This document shows positions 37,119 through 44,641 of a DNA stretch of 64,000 nt, in pieces. Positions within the stretch are counted from its first letter, which is position 1; every line of letters begins with the position of its first letter. Under the pieces are notes generated by a model. That model did not search any database, was not told where the DNA came from, and saw only the letters and a program-made list of their open reading frames with translations. This stretch comes from Shewanella electrica (lineage in GTDB: Bacteria; Pseudomonadota; Gammaproteobacteria; Enterobacterales; Shewanellaceae). Position numbers and translations under genes: made by a program. The DNA lies in contig NZ_JAKOGG010000016.1 of assembly GCF_022321485.1 (NCBI RefSeq), positions 1 to 64,000 of the forward strand, given 5' to 3'.

Positions 37119-37219
37119 GACAGAGGTGGGCAAGTCATTTAAATCGCCCCCACGATAAAAATGAGCCCGACAACAATAATAAATAGTTACATTCGTTTGT
37201 CCATCTCTGTCATTTTATT
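37119..37219 (+). ncRNA. C-loop RNA element 3
   Basis: Outer stem 37119-37129 (GACAGAGGTGG) pairs with 37201-37211 (CCATCTCTGTC) over 11 positions with one G-U pair, followed by ATTTTATT. The inner hairpin is ATCG (37043+100, i.e. 37143-37146)/CGAT (37153-37156) with loop CCCCCA. ACAACAATAATAAATAG follows it, as in element 2. The element runs up against the 3' end of the convergent mnmD gene. Confidence 0.5.
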
Positions 37220-37967
37220 CTGCGTAAATTCCCGACGAATTTGTGACTTCGTTCAAAACAGCTGCAATATCAGCAGTATTCAATTTCCATGCTCGAGTCA
37301 TTTCTCGTTTTCCCAAAGCACCAGGATGGGGCTTCACCGTAAACCCAGCCGCTTTCAAATTGCGTTTAAACTGCCCGTTGGCGCAATATGACACTAGCAA
37401 ACCATTCGGTTTCAGCAACTCAAAACACTTTATAAAGTTACTCAGCCGCCAAACATCTGGCTGTTTATTTGGTGCAAAAGCATCGAAATAGATCAGATCA
37501 AACGATCCAGCTGCCGCGCAATAACTCTCCAATGTGGTGTTGGCCTTGGTAAAACTAAAGCCTGTTTGCAGCTGCGTTGGCTGGTCCCACGCCGCTTGGT
37601 GAATTTGCGTAAACAGCGACTGATATAAACGCGGCAATAGCGCGGGATAGTTAAGGCGTGCGATCACGCCACTATCAATAGGGAACGGCTCTAACGACAC
37701 ATAGCGTATCTCGGGCAAGCACTCTGTCGCTCGTCGCTCACAGATGTGCCCTAAGGTCATCAAGGTATTTAAACCGGTACCAAAACCAATCTCTAAAATC
37801 GCTAACGAGTCTGAGCAATGTGGTAACTGAGCATCCAATCCGCTACGAATAAACACATATTCAGCTTCAGCGATAGCACCGTTAGTGGAATGATAGGTTT
37901 CGTTGAGTTCTTCATTATATAAGGTGTGCGAACCGTCTTCAGTCAACTGTAGTGAGACTGTGTCCAT
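37215..37967 (-). CDS. mnmD: Stand-alone tRNA (5-methylaminomethyl-2-thiouridine)(34) methyltransferase
   Basis: A 250-residue SAM-dependent methyltransferase of the MnmC2/DUF752 family that methylates nm5(s2)U34 in tRNA. Motifs: DGSHTLYNEELNETYHSTNG, ILEIGFGTGLNTL (SAM site, about 58-70), YFDAFAPNKQPDVW and GKREMTRAWKL. In most gammaproteobacteria this domain is fused to an FAD oxidase in MnmC. Here it is alone, and its N-terminal motif (SHTLY, YHS.NGAI.E) looks like the Bacteroidetes stand-alone form. Horizontal acquisition is plausible. Start at 37967, single gene. Confidence 0.85.
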   Translation of the reverse strand: MDTVSLQLTEDGSHTLYNEELNETYHSTNGAIAEAEYVFIRSGLDAQLPHCSDSLAILEIGFGTGLNTLMTLGHICERRATECLPEIRYVSLEPFPIDSGVIARLNYPALLPRLYQSLFTQIHQAAWDQPTQLQTGFSFTKANTTLESYCAAAGSFDLIYFDAFAPNKQPDVWRLSNFIKCFELLKPNGLLVSYCANGQFKRNLKAAGFTVKPHPGALGKREMTRAWKLNTADIAAVLNEVTNSSGIYAE

Positions 37968-38028
37968 GAGCGGGTAGATCTTCCGTTGTTAGCAATTCGC
38001 CAGCAATTTTACGCCTACAATCGCGAAA

Positions 38029-38253
38029 TTATTTTGCGTGGTGCAAAGTTTCGCAACAAAGAGCAGAGACATCATCATGGAAGCAAGCACCAACACAGAG
38101 ACTGTTGGCTGGTAGCGCAATAATGCAACCTTGCGGGCACGACAGCCACATCCGTGTCGATACACAGCAATAGTCCCCTAAAACCTCATTCAACCAGTCT
38201 GACATCTCAATTGCTGACGGGCAAAAAATGCGGCTGCTCAGTTTGCTCCCCAT
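38029..38253 (-). CDS. Possible Cys-rich hypothetical protein (74 aa)
   Basis: The frame runs from an ATG at 38253 (weak GGGGCGG site), with an inner ATG at 38205. The C-terminal 58 residues are rich in Cys: DYCCVSTRMWLSCPQGC, then SLCVGACFHDD and LCCETLHH. Such dense pairing of cysteines is rarely accidental and suggests a metal-binding or disulfide-rich peptide. I do not recognise it, and weak translation signals leave doubt. It lies 61 bases upstream of mnmD on the same strand. The rest of the 37968-38454 gap is AT-rich and otherwise empty. Confidence 0.35.
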   Translation of the reverse strand: MGSKLSSRIFCPSAIEMSDWLNEVLGDYCCVSTRMWLSCPQGCIIALPANSLCVGACFHDDVSALCCETLHHAK

Positions 38254-38454
38254 TCCGCCCCGAAAAATGTAATACAATTACAAAAATAGGTGATCAGACA
38301 GTTAAAAAACTAATTTTCGTAATTATATGACAATAAAAACCACAAAATTCGCATGCTAAAACGATAAAAGACAATGACAAAAAATAACAATATACTTAAA
38401 AATCAATAATATATTAAAAATAATTCAATTCTGTAATTTTTTTACATAAAAATA

Positions 38455-38483
38455 TTGCGACAGTGCACAGATATGCCTATAAT
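38455..38483 (+). promoter_or_regulatory. Sigma-70 promoter of the MVYG small-protein pair
   Basis: TTGCGA (38455-38460), a 17-base spacer, and perfect TATAAT (38478-38483). The 180 bases upstream are extremely AT-rich, like an UP element. The leader to the first ATG is about 37 bases. Confidence 0.75.
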
Positions 38484-38526
38484 TAGCGCAACAAAAGAAA
38501 TTAACTTTCAACCCAAGGAGAAAACT

Positions 38527-38688
38527 ATGGTATACGGTGCCCAAAACTACGCCTACCTGTACTATGAACGCCCAGCGCGTAAAGCAGTAAAAAACGCTAA
38601 AGTTGTTGCGACCAATAATAAAGTAGCAACTGAAGATAAACCTCAACGTGTGCCTGCATTTGCTGCTCACAACGTTGCCACTTGCTAA
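38527..38688 (+). CDS. Small basic protein, MVYG family copy 1 (53 aa)
   Basis: ATG preceded by AAGGAGAAAACT. The product begins MVYGAQNYAYLYYERPARK, has an alternating Lys/Ala/Val middle and ends HNVATC. It shares its N-terminal MVYG-QNY--LY pattern and following basic stretch with the next gene, so the two are tandem paralogues. It has no signal peptide or membrane helix and I do not recognise a family. A strong promoter and ribosome site suggest high expression. A nucleic-acid- or ribosome-associated role is conceivable from charge alone. Confidence 0.65.
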   Translation: MVYGAQNYAYLYYERPARKAVKNAKVVATNNKVATEDKPQRVPAFAAHNVATC

Positions 38689-38706
38689 TAGAAACTGAAG
38701 GAGAAC

Positions 38707-38790
38707 ATGATGGTTTACGGTATGCAAAACTACTATCACTTGTACTTGCAAAACTCTCGTAAAAAAGCTGCAAAAACAAACACTAAGTAA
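38707..38790 (+). CDS. Small basic protein, MVYG family copy 2 (27 aa)
   Basis: Starts at ATG 38707 or 38710 after a GAAGGAGAAC site, 18 bases downstream of copy 1. The product begins MMVYGMQNYYHLYLQNSRKK and ends AKTNTK. Its first 14 residues parallel copy 1, and it lacks the C-terminal half. Too short for routine gene callers. The same operon layout and separate strong ribosome sites argue that both are translated. Function unknown. Confidence 0.6.
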   Translation: MMVYGMQNYYHLYLQNSRKKAAKTNTK

Positions 38791-38833
38791 TATTCCAACC
38801 TTTCAGGTATTGCCTGTCTGAGCATTCGATGCC

Positions 38834-38877
38834 TTCCCCGTTCAGGGGCCAATTTCCAAGCTGTTCCCCGTTCCGAA
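38834..38877 (+). repeat. Repeated TTCCCCGTTC motif 3' of the MVYG pair
   Basis: TTCCCCGTTC occurs at 38834-38843 and 38864-38873. The first can fold as CCCC-GTTCA-GGGG and the second as GTTC-CCCGTTCC-GAAC. No T-run follows. It may be part of a 3' UTR; 38791-39039 is otherwise empty. Confidence 0.4.
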
Positions 38878-39039
38878 CCTCTAACGCTTTAATCACATGA
38901 CATTAATAGTGGTGTTTATCCGCTAGCGTGTACTTTTGCCTCAAAAACATTCTCTTTGCCTCACACTATCTATAACACTGGACTAAGCTAGTTAGACGCC
39001 CGTAATAATGTCACTAAATGAGATAAGGTGTCGTTGCAC

Positions 39040-39507
39040 ATGAATGTCGAATTTATTAATCCTTTTCTTAGCGCCCTATTGAATGTCACCGCCACCATGG
39101 CGAGCCTACAACTCACCCCTGGCAAACCAAAGCTGAAGACGGATCACTACGCTAAAGGTGACGTATCGGGACTGATGGGCATGGTAGGCCCACAAACGCG
39201 CGGCTCAATGTCGATTACCTTTGAGCAAGGTTTAATATTAGAGATTATGCAAAAGATGTTGGGTGAGAACCCCGGCGAGATCAATGAAGAGGTTTCAGAT
39301 TTGGTCGGTGAGCTGACCAATATGGTCACCGGTGGCGCCAAAAAGCTGTTATCTGAGAAAGGCTACGAATTTGATATGGCTACCCCCGCAGTGGTATCGG
39401 GGCCGGGCCACACCATTTCACATAAAGCAAACGGCAAAAAAATTATTGTGCCGTTTGCTTCGCCCTATGGTACGGCTTATATCGAAATCTGTTTCGAAAG
39501 TGCTTAG
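39040..39507 (+). CDS. cheX: CheX-family chemotaxis phosphatase-like protein
   Basis: A 155-residue cytosolic protein of the CheX/CheC fold that in other bacteria dephosphorylates CheY-P. The active-site [E/D]xxN motif is in VGELTNMVTGGAK. An N-terminal helix (MNVEFINPFLSALLNV) and the closing strands FASPYGTAYIEICFE are typical. ATG 39040 is preferred over the in-frame GTG at 39028, because the AAGGTG just upstream fits as a ribosome site. It stands alone, away from a chemotaxis operon. Confidence 0.88.
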   Translation: MNVEFINPFLSALLNVTATMASLQLTPGKPKLKTDHYAKGDVSGLMGMVGPQTRGSMSITFEQGLILEIMQKMLGENPGEINEEVSDLVGELTNMVTGGAKKLLSEKGYEFDMATPAVVSGPGHTISHKANGKKIIVPFASPYGTAYIEICFESA

Positions 39508-39567
39508 TGTCCGCCGTTAACCAATAAAACTGGCGCTAGGAAAAAGCTGTACCTAGCGCTATACGAA

Positions 39568-40644
39568 TTACTCAAGGCAAACCGCAACGCGTGGTGTAAG
39601 TTTTGTCACTAGCTCGTAAGAGATGGTGCCAATCTTTTCCGCCACTTCTTCTACTGGTAATTCACGGCCCCACAAAATTGCACTGTCACCGACATGATCT
39701 TGTGCATCAGGGCCAAGATCGACCGTCAGCATATCCATAGAGACATGACCAACCACCGGCACTTTGCGACCATTGATAAACACTGGTGTACCTTCTGGTG
39801 CGTTACGTGGATAACCATCACCATAACCAATGGCAACCACACCTAAGGTGGTATCACGTTCCGCCGTCCAGTAACCACCATAACCCACCGGGTCGCCGGC
39901 TTTGTGCGGTCGAACGGCGATCAGCTGCGATACTAAGGTCATTGCGGGTATTAAGCCATGTTTCGGGCCGTTATCACCATTAACTGGTGACACGCCATAA
40001 AGTGCAATACCCGGTCTCACCCACTCTTTTTGACTTTCGGGCCAAAACAACACGCCTGCTGAGTTGGCTAAGGTGCGTTCTCCCGGCAATTCACGCACTA
40101 AGCGCTCAAAAATACTGAGCTGCTGCAAGGTGTGAGGCTGCTCGGGTTCATCTGCACGGGCAAAGTGACTCATGAAATTGACCGGTTTGGCGACATTGGC
40201 ACAACGATTCAACCGCGCATAAACCTCGGCAAACTGCGCGGGTGAAAAACCTAACCTGTGCATGCCACTGTCGATTTTCATCCACACGGTGACTGGCTCA
40301 GCAAGCTGTGCCTTTTCCAGCATTTCAATCTGAAATTCGTGGTGCACCGCGGTATCGATGTGGTGTTCTACCAACAGGGGTAAATCTTCTGCTCTAAAAA
40401 AACCTTCCAACAACAAAAGCTTGGCATTAACGCCACCATTACGCAGTTGTAATGCTTCTCCTAAACGCGCCAACCCAAAACCATCGGCATCACTGACACA
40501 TTGGGCAACATTAAGTAAGCCGTGACCATAACCATTGGCTTTAACAACAGCCATTATTTTACTGTGGGGAGCAACTTCACGAAGACGCGTCAGGTTGTGC
40601 TGTAGTGCCTGGCGGCTGATTTCAGCTCTTGGAAAAGGTTTCAA
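39568..40644 (-). CDS. alr: Alanine racemase
   Basis: A 358-residue PLP enzyme making D-alanine for peptidoglycan. The PLP lysine is in [12 protein letters not shown] (about residue 34). The second catalytic base Tyr is in [12 protein letters not shown], and [12 protein letters not shown] is conserved. Length is canonical. It lies 58 bases downstream of dnaB on the same strand, an arrangement found in many gammaproteobacteria. Confidence 0.97.
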   Translation of the reverse strand: MKPFPRAEISRQALQHNLTRLREVAPHSKIMAVVKANGYGHGLLNVAQCVSDADGFGLARLGEALQLRNGGVNAKLLLLEGFFRAEDLPLLVEHHIDTAVHHEFQIEMLEKAQLAEPVTVWMKIDSGMHRLGFSPAQFAEVYARLNRCANVAKPVNFMSHFARADEPEQPHTLQQLSIFERLVRELPGERTLANSAGVLFWPESQKEWVRPGIALYGVSPVNGDNGPKHGLIPAMTLVSQLIAVRPHKAGDPVGYGGYWTAERDTTLGVVAIGYGDGYPRNAPEGTPVFINGRKVPVVGHVSMDMLTVDLGPDAQDHVGDSAILWGRELPVEEVAEKIGTISYELVTKLTPRVAVCLE

Positions 40645-40702
40645 TTTATCCCTTCATTACATACTAATAAGTGCGGCAGTACCGCACTCGAACATCGCAA
40701 TG

Positions 40703-42109
40703 CTAATCCTCTTCAAACTGAGGACCCGCATAATTGTCAAAGCGAGAGAATTTACCTTGGAAGGTCAAGCGCACGCGGCCGATGGGGCCGTTACGCTGTT
40801 TACCGATGATGATTTCGGCGGTGCCTTTATCAGGCGAGTCATCGTGATAAACCTCATCACGATAAATAAACATAATTAAGTCGGCGTCCTGCTCGATAGA
40901 GCCTGATTCACGCAAATCCGAGTTAACTGGGCGTTTGTCAGCACGTTGTTCGAGCGAGCGGTTAAGCTGTGACAGTGCGATGACCGGAATTTCTAGCTCT
41001 TTCGCCAGCGCCTTGAGTGAGCGTGAGATCTCAGCGATCTCTAAGGTACGGTTATCGGCCAACGCCGGTACTTGCATCAGCTGCAGGTAGTCGACCATGA
41101 TCATCGACAAGCCACCATATTCACGCGCGATACGGCGGGCACGGCTGCGCACTTCCGTCGGTGTCAAACCGGAGCTATCGTCGATATACATTTTGCCTTT
41201 TTCAAGCATCAACCCCATGGTTGATGATACCCGCGCCCAATCGTCATCATCCAACTGACCGGTACGAATACGGGTTTGGTCAACGCGACCAACAGAGGCC
41301 AGCATACGCATCATGATCTGTTCTGACGGCATCTCTAAGCTGAAGATCAACACTGGCTTGTTTTCACTCAGGGCAGCGTTCTCACACAAGTTCATCGCAA
41401 AGGTGGTTTTACCCATAGATGGACGTGCCGCCACAATGATCAAGTCGCCCGATTGGAAGCCAGCGGTCATTTTGTCGAGGTCGCCGAAACCAGAAGAAAC
41501 CCCGGTCACGCCGTTATGTGGGTTGTTATACAGTTGCTCAATCTTATCAACGGTTTTTTCCAAAATGGTTTTAATCCCTTCTGGACCTTCGTTGGCATTG
41601 GCACGTTGTTCGGCAATTTTAAATACTTTGGTTTCAGCCAAGTCGAGCAAAGCGCTGGAATCTCGCCCTTCAGGGTTGTAACCCGCATCGGCAATTTCGT
41701 GCGCTACACGGATCATCTCCCGTACCACTGCGCGCTCGCGCACAATGGAGGCGTACGACAGAATGTTACCCGCGCTCGGGGTGTTTTTAGCAATCTCACC
41801 AAGGTAAGCAAAACCACCGGCATCTTCCAGCTCGTCGGTAAGTTCCAACTGCTCAGATACCGTAATCAAATCGATTGGTTGGCCTTGCTCAGTCAAACTT
41901 TGCATGGCACTAAAAATTAGCTTATGGGCGCGTGAATAAAAATCTTCCCGCACCACTGTTTCTGCCACTTTGTCCCAAGCTTCGGCATCCAGCATCAAGC
42001 CCCCCAATACAGATTGCTCTGCTTCTATGGAATGAGGTGGCAATTTTAACGCTTCTGTTTGCGCGTCTTTGCGTTTGTCACGTGAGCTGAAAGCAGCAGG
42101 CTGTGGCAT
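40703..42109 (-). CDS. dnaB: Replicative DNA helicase DnaB
   Basis: A 468-residue hexameric 5'-3' helicase of the replisome. The N-terminal domain begins around PPHSIEAEQSVLGGLML. The RecA-like C-terminal domain has Walker A ARPSMGKTTFAMN, Walker B MIMVDYLQLM and the arginine-finger region QLNRSLEQRADKRP. No intein or insertion is seen. Confidence 0.98.
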   Translation of the reverse strand: MPQPAAFSSRDKRKDAQTEALKLPPHSIEAEQSVLGGLMLDAEAWDKVAETVVREDFYSRAHKLIFSAMQSLTEQGQPIDLITVSEQLELTDELEDAGGFAYLGEIAKNTPSAGNILSYASIVRERAVVREMIRVAHEIADAGYNPEGRDSSALLDLAETKVFKIAEQRANANEGPEGIKTILEKTVDKIEQLYNNPHNGVTGVSSGFGDLDKMTAGFQSGDLIIVAARPSMGKTTFAMNLCENAALSENKPVLIFSLEMPSEQIMMRMLASVGRVDQTRIRTGQLDDDDWARVSSTMGLMLEKGKMYIDDSSGLTPTEVRSRARRIAREYGGLSMIMVDYLQLMQVPALADNRTLEIAEISRSLKALAKELEIPVIALSQLNRSLEQRADKRPVNSDLRESGSIEQDADLIMFIYRDEVYHDDSPDKGTAEIIIGKQRNGPIGRVRLTFQGKFSRFDNYAGPQFEED

Positions 42110-42222
42110 AGCGATTCTGAATCTCCAATCGATGGGTAAAACGTGTTATAAAATCGGCGACAAATTATGAATACAAATAACTCTATTGGCTCCACCATGG
42201 ACAAAACACATAAGGAATACTC

Positions 42223-44424
42223 ATGCGTATCGCTCTGGCTGTAGCACTGGCACTGTCATCTTATGCATCTTTCGCAGATGAAGGTCAGTGGCAACCTTAC
42301 CAAATGCCTTCAATCGCCGACAAGCTCAAGGAAAGCGGCATCACCATTCCCGCAAAACAACTGGCGGATCTGAGTCAATATCCGATGAATGCCGTTGTTG
42401 GACTGGGGTATTGTACCGCCAGTTTTGTTTCGCCAAAAGGCTTAGTCGTCACTAATCACCACTGTGCTTTTCGGGCTATTCAGTATAACTCTAGCGCCGA
42501 GCATGATTACATGAACGAAGGCTTTCTAGCACGTTCAATGGATAAAGAACCATCGGCTGGCCCCAACGAACGCTTATACGTGACGGAAGAGGTCAAAGAC
42601 GTTACCAAAGAGGTGACTGATGCCCTGCCAGATGCCGCGCTTGCGCGTTACCAGATGATTGAAGATCGCAGCAAAGCGTTGGTTAAATCTTGCGAGAGTT
42701 CAGATGATTACCGCTGTAGCGTGCGTAGTTTTCACGATGGCTTGGAATACTACCTCATCAAACAGCTGATCATTCGTGACGTGCGTTTGGTATATGCGCC
42801 AGCAGAAAGCATTGGTGCTTTTGGTGGTGATATCGATAACTACGAGTTTCCACGCCATAGCGGTGATTTCTCATTCCTGCGTGCCTATGTAGGAAAAGAT
42901 GGGCAACCGGCCCCGTACAGCGAAGACAACGTGCCCTATCAGCCTAAAAGCTTTTTGACAATTAATGGCAACGGCGTCAAAGCGGGCGATGGCGTGTTTG
43001 TCGCGGGATATCCGGGACGTACCAGCCGCTATAAACTGCCGTCAGAGCTGAAATTTGCCAGCGAGTGGGAATATCCACAGCAAGCCAGCCGCTACCAAGC
43101 ACGCATAGATACCATCACCGAGATGGGTAACGCCGATAAAGCGCTGGAAATCCGCTATGCCGGCACCATGGCCAGCATGGCCAATCGCATGAAAAAACTG
43201 AACGGCCTGCTCGATGGCTTTCACAAAACGGATATTCTGGGGATCCGCGAGCAACAGCAACAAGCCTTTATCGACTGGCTAAAACAACAAAAGAATGACA
43301 ATGCGTTACAGCAAATCAATGCGTTAGAGCAGTTGCTAAACCAGCAACAACAAGCTTATCAGCAAGAGTTCTTCTTTGATAATGTCAGCTCATCAACCCT
43401 GCTAGATACAGCCATTCGGCTTTATCGCCTTGCTAAAGAGCAGCAAAAACCGGATGCCGAACGCGAACCCGGCTACCAAGCACGTGATCTTGATATGTTT
43501 GCCTCACGCTTGAAACGCATTGACTCCTCATTTGCCCCCAGCGTGGATAAACAACTGTGGTTAATGGATATTGAAGCGTATACCCAGCAAGATGCACGTA
43601 TCGCCGCCTTTGACCAATGGTTAGCGGCGCAGGATACAACCGACCTACCGCAGTTAGTGGAGCAACTGTATCAACGTAGTGAACTGACCGACCAAGCCAA
43701 ACGTCTAGCGTGGATGCAGCAATCACCAGCAGCTTTTGAGCAATCTGACGACCCGTTCATTCAGTTAGCCGTGAAACTGTATGACACCAATATGCAGCTG
43801 GAGCAGCAACATAAACAGCTAGCTGGTGAGCTATCGATCGCCCGCCCAGCGTATATGGCGGCCATCATCGCCTACAACAAAGCCCAAGGTAAGCCAGTTT
43901 ATCCGGATGCCAACGGCACCCTGCGCATCAGCTACGGGACGGTCGATGGCTATCAATCGCGCGATGCCGTCTACAAACAACCATTCACCCGCGTAGAAGG
44001 CATTCTGGAGAAAAACACCGGTGTAGCGCCATATAACTCACCACAGAAACTACTGGATGCAATTAAAGAGCGCCGCTTTGGTGAGCATTTGGTGCAAAGC
44101 GTTTATCCAGATAACCGCTCGTGGTTATGTCGCCTGTTCTCATGTGATGCAGCGCCAGAGCAATTCAACTCTGTGCCTGTCGATTTTTTATCGAGTGTTG
44201 ATACCACTGGCGGTAACTCAGGCTCCCCCGTGTTTAACGGTAACGGAGAGTTGGTAGGACTAAACTTTGACTCAACTTATGAAGCGATTACCAAAGACTG
44301 GTTTTTTAACACATCAATAACACGCGCCGTGCATGTAGATATCCGTTATATCCTGTGGATGATGGATGAAGTCGACCATGCGGACAGTTTGAAACAAGAG
44401 CTTACAATTACATCACAAAATTAA
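42223..44424 (+). CDS. S46 family dipeptidyl peptidase (DPP7/DPP11-like)
   Basis: A 733-residue precursor with a signal peptide (about 18 residues, YASFADE). It is a chymotrypsin-fold serine exopeptidase: the His motif VVTNHHCAF (about 77-83) and the Ser motif DTTGGNSGSPVFNG (about 660) flank a helical lid (about 280-580). These periplasmic enzymes release dipeptides from oligopeptides. The residue that distinguishes DPP7 from DPP11 cannot be assigned by eye. It is followed by the TonB receptor gene, suggesting coupled peptide uptake and digestion. Confidence 0.93.
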   Translation: MRIALAVALALSSYASFADEGQWQPYQMPSIADKLKESGITIPAKQLADLSQYPMNAVVGLGYCTASFVSPKGLVVTNHHCAFRAIQYNSSAEHDYMNEGFLARSMDKEPSAGPNERLYVTEEVKDVTKEVTDALPDAALARYQMIEDRSKALVKSCESSDDYRCSVRSFHDGLEYYLIKQLIIRDVRLVYAPAESIGAFGGDIDNYEFPRHSGDFSFLRAYVGKDGQPAPYSEDNVPYQPKSFLTINGNGVKAGDGVFVAGYPGRTSRYKLPSELKFASEWEYPQQASRYQARIDTITEMGNADKALEIRYAGTMASMANRMKKLNGLLDGFHKTDILGIREQQQQAFIDWLKQQKNDNALQQINALEQLLNQQQQAYQQEFFFDNVSSSTLLDTAIRLYRLAKEQQKPDAEREPGYQARDLDMFASRLKRIDSSFAPSVDKQLWLMDIEAYTQQDARIAAFDQWLAAQDTTDLPQLVEQLYQRSELTDQAKRLAWMQQSPAAFEQSDDPFIQLAVKLYDTNMQLEQQHKQLAGELSIARPAYMAAIIAYNKAQGKPVYPDANGTLRISYGTVDGYQSRDAVYKQPFTRVEGILEKNTGVAPYNSPQKLLDAIKERRFGEHLVQSVYPDNRSWLCRLFSCDAAPEQFNSVPVDFLSSVDTTGGNSGSPVFNGNGELVGLNFDSTYEAITKDWFFNTSITRAVHVDIRYILWMMDEVDHADSLKQELTITSQN

Positions 44425-44456
44425 TTCAAACTATTTTGAACTTTTCGGCTTTCCAA

Positions 44457-44479
44457 AACCCCCGCAACCCGCGGGGGTT
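44457..44479 (+). terminator. Hairpin after the S46 peptidase gene
   Basis: AACCCCCGC-AACCC-GCGGGGGTT, 33 bases after the stop; only a weak T-run follows. It may attenuate rather than fully end transcription. Confidence 0.6.
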
Positions 44480-44641
44480 ACATTAAATTAATAGCGCCCA
44501 CACAAAGCCACCAACGATTAACATTGTCACCCAACTATTGAAACAATTAGCTAATTAATGTAATTGTTTGTATGGTTTTAAAGGGAAACCACACAAAACA
44601 AAAGATAACATTAAAAACAAATTTTTCACGGAAGGTTAATT

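Noticed and set aside
36750-37215. C-loop elements as integron attC sites
   Set aside because: Core GTTRRRY/RYYYAAC pairs and an integrase are absent, the stems are intact direct pairs, and T-runs follow.
36398-37215. Type III toxin-antitoxin locus (tandem RNA repeats plus protein)
   Set aside because: No ToxN-like endoribonuclease gene, and the repeats are about 100 bases rather than about 35.
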